Positions 1 to 6,756 are shown, counted from the stretch's first letter. The stretch is DNA of 10,801 nt from Caldifarciminota bacterium (GCA_027025255.1 JALVRC010000010.1:1-10801); one strand, 5' to 3'. Notes: generated from the letters alone by a model not told the origin. Numbers and translations are program-made.

Positions 1-20
1 AAATACAAAAATATGAGCAT
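1..20 (-). CDS. Start of a divergent gene leaving the window (partial, unidentified)
   Basis: On the minus strand an ATG at 20-18 opens a frame reading M-L-I-F-L-Y before the window ends. It is preceded by a perfect AGGAGG (plus-strand CCTCCT at 25-30) four bases from the ATG, and by a good promoter (45-72). The hydrophobic first residues would suit a signal peptide or membrane segment, but six codons are far too few to identify the product. It is transcribed away from rex. The start call rests on the combination of promoter, ribosome binding site and ATG at normal distances. Confidence 0.6.
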
Positions 21-44
21 TAAACCTCCTTTTTCTACTATAAA

Positions 45-72
45 ATAATACACCTTTTTACCTGAAAGTCAA
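45..72 (-). promoter_or_regulatory. Promoter of the divergent upstream gene
   Basis: Reading the minus strand, TTGACT (plus 67-72) and TATTAT (plus 45-50) are separated by 16 bases. This matches a sigma70-type promoter at five of six bases in each box. The predicted start is near 38, giving a leader of about 18 nt that contains the AGGAGG at 25-30. This leadered arrangement contrasts with the rex promoter on the other strand. Confidence 0.6.
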
Positions 73-124
73 TAGTTAATAATCACGTAAATATAATTAC
101 CATATAAATTAATATTTTTTTCAC

Positions 125-152
125 TTGATTTTTCCTTTTTTTTGTATATAAT
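125..152 (+). promoter_or_regulatory. rex promoter, placed for a leaderless transcript
   Basis: TTGATT (125-130) and a perfect TATAAT (147-152) are 16 bases apart. The -10 box ends five bases before the ATG at 158, so transcription should start at or within a base or two of the initiator codon. No Shine-Dalgarno-like sequence precedes the ATG; the upstream stretch is T-rich. A leaderless rex mRNA is inferred from this geometry, not shown directly. Confidence 0.65.
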
Positions 153-157
153 TGCCT

Positions 158-805
158 ATGCGAAAAAAGACTAAAATCACAAAAAAATTATATCTGCCTG
201 ACCCTGTTGTAGAACGTTTAAGCAGATACCTACAATGTAGTGAGGTTCTTTTAAATAAAAGCAGAGCATATATAACGTCTATTGAATTTAGTCAGACCCT
301 TGGTTTTACAGACGCTCAAATTAGAAAAGACTTTTCTCTTTTGGGAAGACTGGGGACAAAAGGCAAAGGTTACGATCTTAAAATTCTTAAAAACAAAATT
401 AAAGAAGTACTTAAGGTATACATAAAAAAACAGGTTATTATAATAGGTGCAGGGAATCTTGGTGTTGCTCTGACAGGCCATAAACAACTTATACAACATA
501 ATTTTATTATTAAGGCGCTTTTTGATAATGATAGCAAAAAGATTGGTAAAACCTTTAATAACATTCCGGTTAAACCAATGAAGGAGCTGAGTGATTTCAT
601 AAAAAAAGAGGATATCAGTATTGCAATAATCACAGTTCCTCCGGACGCCTCTCGAAGAGTTTTTGAAATGCTTACAAAAACAGATATCAAAGGTGTATTG
701 AATTTAACACCTACAACAATTAATTCTACTGAGAGTATTATTGTATACTCAATTGACATAACACAGGGGCTTGATTTTATCTCTTATAGACTTTTTTACA
801 GATAA
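158..805 (+). CDS. rex: Redox-sensing transcriptional repressor Rex
   Basis: Rex senses the NADH/NAD+ ratio: it binds operators when NAD+ is high and is released by NADH, usually controlling fermentation and respiration genes. The N-terminal winged helix (about residues 12-80) carries the family's recognition segment AQIRKDFSLLG (53-63) and a glycine-rich wing. A Rossmann domain follows, with GAGNLG at 97-102 after a hydrophobic strand and an acidic stretch LFDNDS (121-126). The C-terminus (VYSIDITQGLDFISYRLF) matches the domain-swapped Rex tail. The length, 215 residues, is normal. I chose ATG 158 over the in-frame TTG at 152 because the TTG overlaps the -10 box and would lie upstream of the predicted transcript. 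The gene is divergent from the gene at 1-20 and stands 49 bp before the ATPase operon, which it may regulate. Confidence 0.95.
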   Translation: MRKKTKITKKLYLPDPVVERLSRYLQCSEVLLNKSRAYITSIEFSQTLGFTDAQIRKDFSLLGRLGTKGKGYDLKILKNKIKEVLKVYIKKQVIIIGAGNLGVALTGHKQLIQHNFIIKALFDNDSKKIGKTFNNIPVKPMKELSDFIKKEDISIAIITVPPDASRRVFEMLTKTDIKGVLNLTPTTINSTESIIVYSIDITQGLDFISYRLFYR

Positions 806-820
806 TAAAAACACTAAAGG

Positions 821-848
821 TTGACTTTTATCTAATTTTATATAAAAT
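821..848 (+). promoter_or_regulatory. Promoter of the V/A-ATPase operon, leaderless geometry
   Basis: TTGACT (821-826) and TAAAAT (843-848) are separated by 16 bases. The -10 box ends six bases before the ATG at 855, so the predicted +1 is the A of that ATG. No Shine-Dalgarno sequence precedes the ATG. The -10 box lies inside the right half of the palindrome at 830-853, so a protein bound there should block the promoter. Confidence 0.55.
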
Positions 849-853
849 TAGAT
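830..853. promoter_or_regulatory. Perfect 24-bp palindrome over the ATPase promoter (candidate operator)
   Basis: The half-site ATCTAATTTTAT (830-841) is followed by its exact reverse complement (842-853), with no mismatch and no spacer. It covers the spacer and -10 region of the promoter at 821-848 and ends one base before the ATG of the subunit C gene. Its size and symmetry suit a dimeric repressor, and rex is the adjacent gene. The sequence does not match Rex consensus sites described in other phyla (TTGTGAA or TTGTTAA half-sites), so Rex binding is an inference. In a read-through transcript from rex it could also form an A-U hairpin. It has no T-tract and does not look like a terminator. 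Confidence 0.6.
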
Positions 854-854
854 A

Positions 855-1766
855 ATGAACACAAATAATATTTATAGTTATGCATTTGTAAACGGAAAAA
901 TAAGTGAGCTTGAAAATACTTTTTTCTCTAAACCTGATTTAGAAAGGCTCTTAAAAAACAATATCACTTTATTCAATAAAACACTTAAAGAAAGCTTTTA
1001 TGGGGCATTTGAAGGAGATGGCAAAAATCTATTAAATAATGCCTCAAAAGAAAATGATAATTTTCTTTTAAAATACCTCAAAGACAATAACCTCAAGCAA
1101 GCAATTCTTATAGAAAATGATCTTCACAATGTAAAATATCTTATTCGTGAAGGTAAAAACAAAGATGTTTATAAAAAAGGCTTTTTCTCAAAAGAATTAT
1201 GGGAAAAGGTTATAATAAAAGGGGAAAATCCTAAAGAAATACCGCAGAGGCTAAGACATCTTACCCAAAAAGCCTATTTAACGTTCTATAAAACAAAAGA
1301 TGGATTTGAACTGGATAAGGTAGTTGAAAGAGGATTTAACCAATACAGATTGGATATAATCAAAGGGTATAACTTTTATAGAAAATTTCTTTCAATCGAC
1401 ATTGATATAAACAATCTTTTAACAATCTTTAGAACAATTGATAATCAGTGGGATAGATACTATTTTATAGATGGAGGCACAGTTAACACAAGAGACATAG
1501 ATATAAAGGATAAAAAGCGAACAAATGAACTTTTCTCAGAATACAAAGAAATTATAGATGCAACCACTGCTTTAACCCGTGAAATGAAAGGAATTTCATA
1601 CAAATTAAGGTTTTTAAAAAAAGCAAGTCTTTATGTTTTCAACTATCCAAGACTTCTTGCGTATTACCTTAGAAGAAAAGAAGAAATAAGACTTTTATTA
1701 AGAATTTATATTACTCTAAAAACAAATGTTAGTACAGAGAAGGAGGTAATTGTTGAAACGTTCTGA
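855..1766 (+). CDS. atpC: V/A-type ATPase subunit C (d/AC39 family, central-stalk socket)
   Basis: Subunit C sits between the rotating central stalk (D/F) and the membrane K-ring and connects the soluble V1 motor to Vo. The N-terminus, YAFVNGKISELENTFFSKPD followed by LERLL, matches the family opening (Y-x-x-x-R/K-x-x-x-L-E-x-x-L-L-x-x-x-D-L-E-R-L-L). The rest is helical and charged with no membrane segment, as expected. At 303 residues it is slightly short for the family (often about 320-350). It is the first gene of the C-F-A-B-D operon and its 3' end overlaps the start of subunit F. The ATG has no ribosome binding site and is probably used on a leaderless mRNA. Assignment rests on the N-terminal motif and strict gene order. 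Confidence 0.85.
   Translation: MNTNNIYSYAFVNGKISELENTFFSKPDLERLLKNNITLFNKTLKESFYGAFEGDGKNLLNNASKENDNFLLKYLKDNNLKQAILIENDLHNVKYLIREGKNKDVYKKGFFSKELWEKVIIKGENPKEIPQRLRHLTQKAYLTFYKTKDGFELDKVVERGFNQYRLDIIKGYNFYRKFLSIDIDINNLLTIFRTIDNQWDRYYFIDGGTVNTRDIDIKDKKRTNELFSEYKEIIDATTALTREMKGISYKLRFLKKASLYVFNYPRLLAYYLRRKEEIRLLLRIYITLKTNVSTEKEVIVETF
1741..1746 (+). promoter_or_regulatory. Ribosome binding site deciding the subunit F start
   Basis: A perfect AGGAGG stands before two consecutive TTG codons (1750 and 1753). Its spacing is three bases to the first and six to the second. The six-base spacing favours TTG 1753. The site lies inside the last codons of subunit C, so the two genes are translationally coupled. 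Confidence 0.7.
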
Positions 1767-2070
1767 ATTGTGTGTTGTAGGTGAAGAAGAAATGATTGCT
1801 CCATTCAGAGCAGCTGGAATGGATGTATATCCTTTATCTAAAAACCCTAATGAAGATATTGAATCCTTAATCAAAAACGACTATAAAATAATTTTTTTTC
1901 CTGAGGATATTTTAAAAAATCTTTCAGGTATATTTACAAGATTGAAAGGACAAACTTTCCCATTATTAATATCATTACCCTCATCAAAAGGAAAAGGAGA
2001 GTCAGTGGAAAGAATAAAAGAAATTATAAAAAAGGCAGTAGGTATTGAAGTTTATTGGGAGGAAGAATAA
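1753..2070 (+). CDS. atpF: V/A-type ATPase subunit F (central stalk)
   Basis: Subunit F binds subunit D in the rotating central stalk and helps regulate and couple ATP hydrolysis. The family hallmarks are visible: an N-terminal strand LCVVGEEEMIAPFRAAGMDV (canonical form VVGDEDTVxGFRLAGI), and a C-terminal PLLISLPSSKGKGESVERIK followed by EIIKKAVG. The length of 105 residues is typical. No ATG is available; the gene starts with TTG at 1753 (or 1750), overlaps the end of subunit C by 14 bases, and its TAA shares one base with the ATG of subunit A (TAATG). These overlaps support one co-translated unit. Confidence 0.88.
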   Translation: MKRSELCVVGEEEMIAPFRAAGMDVYPLSKNPNEDIESLIKNDYKIIFFPEDILKNLSGIFTRLKGQTFPLLISLPSSKGKGESVERIKEIIKKAVGIEVYWEEE

Positions 2071-3854
2071 TGAAAGAAAAACATATAGCCAAAAAAGGTG
2101 AAATTGTCAAGGTATCTGGACCATTGGTAGTTGCAAAAGAAATGTCTGGTTCAAAAATGTATGATGTTGTAAGGGTTGGCAATCCTGGACTCATAGGAGA
2201 AATCATAGAAATGAAAGGCGAATTGGCTGCAATTCAGGTTTATGAAGATACTGCTGGAATTGGTCCAAAAGAGCCAGTAGTACCTACTTACAAACCACTA
2301 TCTGTAGAGCTTGGTCCTGGACTTATTGAAGCGATTTTTGATGGTATTCAGAGACCTCTATCTGTAATTGCAAAAGAAACAGGTGCTTTTATTGAACGAG
2401 GAATTAATGTAGCTTCCCTAAACAGAGAGAAAAAATGGGACTTCAATCCATTAAAAAAACAGGGTGATAAGGTAGAAGAAGGAGATGTGCTTGGTACTGT
2501 TCGTGAAACCCCCTTATTAATTCATAAAATAATGGTCCCCTTCGGAGTTTCAGGTACAATAGCAAACATTGAGAAAGGAACCTTTACTATAGAACAGCCT
2601 ATAGCTGTTATCAAAAACGACAAAGGTGAAAAAATCGAAATAAAGATGTATCATACCTGGCCAGTTAGAAAGCCAAGACCCTACAAACAGAAATTAGCCC
2701 CCAACGAAGTCTTATCAACAGGACAAAGAGTAATTGACACATTCTTTCCTATTGCTAAAGGTGGTACGGCATGTGTACCAGGGCCTTTTGGCTCAGGGAA
2801 AACTGTCATTCAACATCAGTTAGCCAAATGGGCTGATGCTGAAGTTATTGTATATATTGGTTGCGGTGAACGTGGTAATGAGATGACAGATGTATTAATT
2901 GAATTTCCCGAGCTAAAGGATCCTCGTACAGGGAAACCATTAATGCAAAGAACCACACTCATAGCTAATACATCCAATATGCCTGTTGCAGCAAGAGAAG
3001 CAAGTGTATATACAGGTATAACAATCGGTGAATATTTTAGAGACATGGGATACTCGGTAGCTGTAATGGCAGATTCAACCTCAAGATGGGCTGAAGCGAT
3101 GAGAGAAATTTCAGGAAGAATGGAAGAAATGCCTGGAGAAGAAGGATACCCAGCATACCTATCTACCAGAATTGCAGAGTTTTACGAAAGAGCAGGAAAG
3201 GTTATATGCCTTGGAAGTGAAAAAAGAAAGGGGACTCTGTCTGTAATAGGAGCTGTTTCACCTCCTGGAGGCGATTTGTCTGATCCTGTAGTACAGGCTA
3301 CCTTAAGAGTTGTAAAGGTTTTCTGGAGCCTTGAAGATAAATTAGCCTTTAAAAGACATTTCCCTGCAATTTCATGGCTAAATTCTTATTCCCTATACAA
3401 AGAATCTCTTGAAAAAAGTATAGCAAAAGCAATATCACATCAGTACGTTGAAGATTCTAAATTTGCTATGAGACTTCTACAAGAAGAGGCAGAACTTGAA
3501 GAAATTGTTAGACTTGTTGGGATTGATGCACTATCCCCGAACGAAAGACTTATAATGGAAGGAGCACGCTCTATAAGAGAAGATTTTCTCCATCAGAACG
3601 CTTTTCATGAAATAGATACATTTACCTCTTTAGAAAAACAGTCAATAATGCTATCAATTGTCTTACACTATTATAAAAGGGCAGTTGAAGCTCTTAAAAA
3701 AGGTGTTGAGCTTAATAAATTAATAGATATGCCGATAAGAGAAAAAATAGCAAGATTAAAATTTATTGAAGAGGATAAAGATCTTTCATCGATTCACAGT
3801 GTTAAAAAAGAAATAGATGCTGCTTTTGACAGTTTAGAACAGGAGGAAAAATGA
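2070..3854 (+). CDS. atpA: V/A-type ATPase catalytic subunit A
   Basis: Subunit A carries the nucleotide-binding catalytic sites of the A3B3 hexamer. The P-loop GPFGSGKT is at residues 238-245 (K244), the catalytic glutamate is in GERG (E267), and the conserved block VMADSTSRWAEAMREISGR follows with the SPPGGDLSDP loop downstream. The long insertion between the beta-barrel and the nucleotide domain, typical of A but not B subunits, is present. The length is 594 residues, normal for the family. I chose ATG 2070 over an in-frame TTG at 2055 because GGGAGG (2057-2062) precedes the ATG at good spacing and the ATG overlaps the subunit F stop. It overlaps subunit B by four bases (ATGA). Whether the enzyme pumps H+ or Na+ cannot be told without subunit K. 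Confidence 0.98.
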   Translation: MKEKHIAKKGEIVKVSGPLVVAKEMSGSKMYDVVRVGNPGLIGEIIEMKGELAAIQVYEDTAGIGPKEPVVPTYKPLSVELGPGLIEAIFDGIQRPLSVIAKETGAFIERGINVASLNREKKWDFNPLKKQGDKVEEGDVLGTVRETPLLIHKIMVPFGVSGTIANIEKGTFTIEQPIAVIKNDKGEKIEIKMYHTWPVRKPRPYKQKLAPNEVLSTGQRVIDTFFPIAKGGTACVPGPFGSGKTVIQHQLAKWADAEVIVYIGCGERGNEMTDVLIEFPELKDPRTGKPLMQRTTLIANTSNMPVAAREASVYTGITIGEYFRDMGYSVAVMADSTSRWAEAMREISGRMEEMPGEEGYPAYLSTRIAEFYERAGKVICLGSEKRKGTLSVIGAVSPPGGDLSDPVVQATLRVVKVFWSLEDKLAFKRHFPAISWLNSYSLYKESLEKSIAKAISHQYVEDSKFAMRLLQEEAELEEIVRLVGIDALSPNERLIMEGARSIREDFLHQNAFHEIDTFTSLEKQSIMLSIVLHYYKRAVEALKKGVELNKLIDMPIREKIARLKFIEEDKDLSSIHSVKKEIDAAFDSLEQEEK

Positions 3855-5242
3855 AAGAAATTATCGATTATCAGACAATTAAAAGTGTTTCTGGTCCTTT
3901 AATTCTTGTTGAAGGGGTAAAGGGTGTTAAATATGAAGAGCTTGTTGAAATAATACTTCAAAACAATGAGACACGCAGAGGTAAGGTTCTTGAAATTAAT
4001 GAAGATAAAGCATTGGTTCAGGTATTTGAAGGGACATCAGGTATAGATCCTGAAAAAACCAAGGTACGTTTCCTTGCAAGAGGAATTAAACTTGGGGTAG
4101 GACCTGATATGCTTGGCAGAGTTTTTACAGGCCTTGGGATACCAAGAGATGGATATCCTGACATTGTTGCAGAAAAATATGTTGATATAAATGGTCTTCC
4201 TATCAATCCTTATTCACGAAACTATCCAAACGAATTTATCCAGACAGGGATAAGTGCTATAGATGGGCTAAATACCCTTGTAAGAGGACAAAAACTACCA
4301 ATCTTTAGCGGCTCAGGACTTCCACATAACAAACTGGCTGCTCAAATAGCAAGACAGGCAAAAGTACTCGGGAAGGAAGAATCATTTGCAGTGGTTTTTG
4401 GAACAATGGGGTTAACATTCGAAGAAAGTGAGTATTTCATACAGAACTTTGAAGAAACCGGCGCACTTGAAAAGACTGTACTCTTTCTTAATCTTGCAGA
4501 CGACCCGGCTATTGAAAGAATAGCTACTCCCAGAGTAGCACTGACTGCTGCAGAATATTTAGCCTTTGAAAAAGATATGCATGTACTGGTAATCCTTACT
4601 GATATGACAAACTATTGTGAAGCCTTAAGAGAAATTTCAGCTGCGAGGAAAGAGATCCCAGGTAGAAGAGGATATCCTGGTTATTTATATACTGACTTAT
4701 CAACTATTTACGAAAGGAGTGGAAGAATAAAAGGGAAAAAAGGCTCTATAACGTTAATACCGATTCTATCTATGCCTGAAGATGATAAAACTCACCCTAT
4801 ACCAGATTTGACTGGTTATATTACAGAAGGGCAGATAATTCTTTCAAGGATTTTACATAAAAAGAACGTCTCTCCTCCTATTGATGTTTTACCCTCTCTA
4901 TCCCGTTTAAAGGATAAAGGTATAGGTAAAGGGAAAACAAGAGAAGACCATGCTGATCTTTTTAACCAATTATTTGCTGCATACGCAAGAGGAAAAGAAG
5001 CTCAAGAACTTGCAGTAATTCTTGGGGATGCAGCTTTAACTGATATTGATAAACTCTATGTAAAATTTGCTGAGAATTTTGAAGAACGTTATATCTCACA
5101 GGATAACTATGAAGATAGGGATATTGAAGGTACTTTAGATCTTGGATGGGAACTTTTAACAATACTACCGATACAGGAAATGAAAAGGGTAAGAGAAGCG
5201 TATTTAAAAAAATACTATCTACCTTTAAAAAAAGAGAAATAA
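3851..5242 (+). CDS. atpB: V/A-type ATPase regulatory subunit B
   Basis: Subunit B alternates with A in the hexamer and contributes the arginine side of the catalytic interface. It is homologous to A but has lost the P-loop: the corresponding position reads GSGLPHNK (154-161), the usual degenerate form. Other hallmarks are the N-terminal beta-barrel (VSGPLILVEGVKGVKYEELV), IQTGISAIDGLNTLVRGQK, FAVVFGTMGLTFEE, VLVILTDMTNYCEALREISA and IPGRRGYPGYLYTDLSTIYE. The length of 463 residues is standard. The gene is preceded by AGGAGG four bases from the ATG, which lies within the stop of subunit A, so expression is coupled. No unusual residue is apparent. Confidence 0.98.
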   Translation: MKEIIDYQTIKSVSGPLILVEGVKGVKYEELVEIILQNNETRRGKVLEINEDKALVQVFEGTSGIDPEKTKVRFLARGIKLGVGPDMLGRVFTGLGIPRDGYPDIVAEKYVDINGLPINPYSRNYPNEFIQTGISAIDGLNTLVRGQKLPIFSGSGLPHNKLAAQIARQAKVLGKEESFAVVFGTMGLTFEESEYFIQNFEETGALEKTVLFLNLADDPAIERIATPRVALTAAEYLAFEKDMHVLVILTDMTNYCEALREISAARKEIPGRRGYPGYLYTDLSTIYERSGRIKGKKGSITLIPILSMPEDDKTHPIPDLTGYITEGQIILSRILHKKNVSPPIDVLPSLSRLKDKGIGKGKTREDHADLFNQLFAAYARGKEAQELAVILGDAALTDIDKLYVKFAENFEERYISQDNYEDRDIEGTLDLGWELLTILPIQEMKRVREAYLKKYYLPLKKEK

Positions 5243-5860
5243 ATGAAACTTAACGTACCACCTACAAGGATGAGCCTTTTAAGGCTAAAAAAAAGGATAA
5301 AAATTGCGAAAAGGGGTCACAAATTACTAAAGGATAAATTTGAAGAGTTAATGAGGCATGTATACGGTCTTGTTGACGAGATAAAACTACTCAGGAAAAA
5401 TGTGGACAAAAAACTCAGGGAGGTTTTCTATCTATTTTCTATTTCAGATCATGTAAAAGACAAAGAATATGTAGATGTTGCTCTCTCCTATACAACTAAA
5501 AAAATATCTTTAGAAATAAACACAAGAAGGATATTAAACCTTAAAGTTCCTGTATTTAAAAAATCTGTTTCTGGTTCATTAATAAACTATGGATTCTATC
5601 AAACAAATGCCTTACTGGATAAAGCAATGTTAGAAATGGAAGAATTAATTGATGTGCTACTTGAATTGGCAGAAAAGGAAAAAACTCTTGAACTCTTATC
5701 TGAAGAGATTGAAAGAACAAGAAGAAGGGTAAATGCCCTGGAATTTGTGGTAATACCAAATATTTCCGAAACAATCCAGTATATAAAACTTAAACTAAAT
5801 GAAGCAGAAAGGGGCAATTTAACACGTCTAATGAGAGTAAAAGAAACCATAAGAAAGTAA
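5243..5860 (+). CDS. atpD: V/A-type ATPase subunit D (central rotor shaft)
   Basis: Subunit D forms the coiled-coil shaft turning inside the A3B3 hexamer. The N-terminus, LNVPPTRMSLLRLKKRIKIA, followed by a KRGHKLLKDK-like segment, is the family signature (PTr-x-x-L-x-x-L-k-x-x-L-x-x-A-x-x-G-x-x-LLK-x-K). The C-terminal helix contains RTRRRVNALEFVVIPNI, also diagnostic. It has 205 residues, normal length, with long heptad-rich helices at both ends. Its ATG directly abuts the subunit B stop (TAAATG); only a weak purine stretch precedes it, so translation probably depends on coupling to B. Its 3' end overlaps the frame of a VanZ-like gene. Confidence 0.96.
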   Translation: MKLNVPPTRMSLLRLKKRIKIAKRGHKLLKDKFEELMRHVYGLVDEIKLLRKNVDKKLREVFYLFSISDHVKDKEYVDVALSYTTKKISLEINTRRILNLKVPVFKKSVSGSLINYGFYQTNALLDKAMLEMEELIDVLLELAEKEKTLELLSEEIERTRRRVNALEFVVIPNISETIQYIKLKLNEAERGNLTRLMRVKETIRK

Positions 5861-6177
5861 TAGTTTTCTTCTTTTTCTTATGGGTTCTTATCATACTTTC
5901 TGCTAACAGTCTTCCAAACATACATACTGGTATTATTGAACTTAACTGGGATAAGGTTGTACATTTTATTATATATTTTGTTCTGGGCATTTTAGCTTTT
6001 CAAACAAAAGATTTCAAATATATACTTATCAGTATTATTATAGCTATATTTGACGAAGTCCATCAATTTATCATTCCAGGACGTGACGCAAGCTTTAAAG
6101 ATTTTTTGTTTGATCTGGCAGGAATTGTTTCAGGAGGAATTCTACCTTATCTTGTTTCACTAACCAAAAAAAATTGA
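5824..6177 (+). CDS. VanZ-like small membrane protein without a standard start codon
   Basis: The frame is open from 5803 to the TGA at 6175-6177 and encodes a VanZ-family protein. It shows a lysine/arginine-rich N-terminus (KRNHKK), a first membrane segment (VIVFFFFLWVLIILSA), the loop ending in DKVVHFIIYFVLGILAF, and the family block DEVHQFIIPGRDASFKDFLF followed by DLAG. VanZ proteins are small multi-pass membrane proteins of mostly unknown function, sometimes linked to glycopeptide resistance. There is no ATG, GTG or TTG early in this frame. Possible starts are ACG 5824 (nine bases after AAGGGG at 5809-5814), AUA 5860 coupled to the subunit D stop, or a -1 frameshift near the end of subunit D. 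The start given is therefore approximate. An assembly indel is also possible. Confidence 0.65.
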   Translation, partial: TSNESKRNHKKVIVFFFFLWVLIILSANSLPNIHTGIIELNWDKVVHFIIYFVLGILAFQTKDFKYILISIIIAIFDEVHQFIIPGRDASFKDFLFDLAGIVSGGILPYLVSLTKKN

Positions 6178-6216
6178 GGTACTACAAGTAGCAAAAAGAC
6201 ACTTGTTAGTACCTCA
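6166..6216 (-). terminator. Intrinsic terminator of the exbB-exbD operon
   Basis: The arms 6176-6189 (GAGGTACTACAAGT) and 6201-6215 pair along their whole length with one bulged base around an 11-base loop. On the minus strand the stem is followed by AA and a run of eight T (complement of the A-run 6166-6173), a textbook Rho-independent terminator. On the plus strand nothing T-rich follows, so it should act only on minus-strand transcripts. The U-tract is antisense to the last codons of the VanZ gene, and its TGA stop forms the base of the stem. Confidence 0.88.
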
Positions 6217-6281
6217 CCACAAACTACTCTTTATATGTAACTAAATTGGCTTATAAGCTCTATTTCATCATTATAAAAAAA

Positions 6282-6719
6282 TCAAGGTGACTCTTTATAC
6301 TGAGCCCCTCTTAAAAGAGCTATACGAATTGCTCCTTTTTGCTTTACAAGATCCATCATTTTTACAACCTCTACATGATCAACCCCACCATCAGCTCTAA
6401 TAATAGCCAATTTACTGGGACTTCTCTTTAATAACTCTTCTATAAGAAGGCCTACTGAATCACCTTTTGCATATACTTTGTCATTAAGAACTGTTGTTCC
6501 ATCATTCTTTAAATATATAAAAACCTTAAATTCTGTACCTGGATTCTTCTTACCCCTAACAGTTTTAGCAGCTGGAGCTTTTACAAAGATACCGCTCTCA
6601 AAAAACGCAGGCAGGGTAACTATAAAAAATATAACAAGACTTAAGGCAATGTCAGTAAGTGAAGTTACATCGGCTTTCCCACTTTTGATAATTCTCTCAT
6701 GTTTTCTTTTTGTAATCAT
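6282..6719 (-). CDS. exbD: ExbD/TolR family energy-transduction protein
   Basis: ExbD-type proteins pair with ExbB to use the proton gradient across the inner membrane, passing force to TonB or Tol/Pal-like partners. The protein has a short basic cytoplasmic N-terminus, one membrane segment with the functional aspartate (ADVTSLTDIALSLVIFFIVT, D23), and a periplasmic domain ending in LAIIRADGGVDHVEVVKMMD, the usual ExbD/TolR fold. The 145 residues are normal. It follows exbB after 37 bases and has an AGGGG ribosome binding site seven bases before the ATG. No TonB or receptor is nearby, so the partner is unknown; a TolR or gliding-type role is equally possible. Its presence implies an outer membrane. 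Confidence 0.9.
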   Translation of the reverse strand: MITKRKHERIIKSGKADVTSLTDIALSLVIFFIVTLPAFFESGIFVKAPAAKTVRGKKNPGTEFKVFIYLKNDGTTVLNDKVYAKGDSVGLLIEELLKRSPSKLAIIRADGGVDHVEVVKMMDLVKQKGAIRIALLRGAQYKESP

Positions 6720-6756
6720 TTTTAACCCCTAACCTAAAGCCAGCTCAATCGTAGAG

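Noticed and set aside
87..100. Imperfect palindrome GTAAATATAATTAC upstream of rex as an autoregulatory Rex operator.
   Set aside because: Only four bases per arm match, it shares no half-site with the 830-853 palindrome, and such short symmetry is expected by chance in DNA this AT-rich.
152..157. TTG start for rex two codons upstream of the ATG.
   Set aside because: The TTG overlaps the last base of the -10 TATAAT and has no ribosome binding site, so it should not be in the transcript.
370..759. Long open frame on the minus strand antisense to rex (129 codons).
   Set aside because: It lies wholly within the Rex gene, whose family motifs are unmistakable, has no ribosome binding site, and resembles no family. 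It is a shadow of the real gene.
2055..2069. TTG start for ATPase subunit A.
   Set aside because: It has no spaced ribosome binding site; GGGAGG at 2057-2062 lies inside that extension and fits the ATG at 2070, which overlaps the subunit F stop.
5599..5850. Antisense open frames over subunit D and VanZ.
   Set aside because: They lie opposite well-identified coding sequence, lack ribosome binding sites, and show the serine/phenylalanine/leucine-rich composition typical of antisense to lysine-rich genes.
6131..6155. AGGAGG followed by a TTG inside the VanZ gene.
   Set aside because: The following frame runs straight into the terminator and encodes nothing; the purines encode glycines of the VanZ frame.
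6249..6258. Ten-base palindrome GCTTATAAGC between the terminator and exbD.
   Set aside because: It is too short and AT-rich to be a convincing hairpin or operator in a 3' untranslated region.
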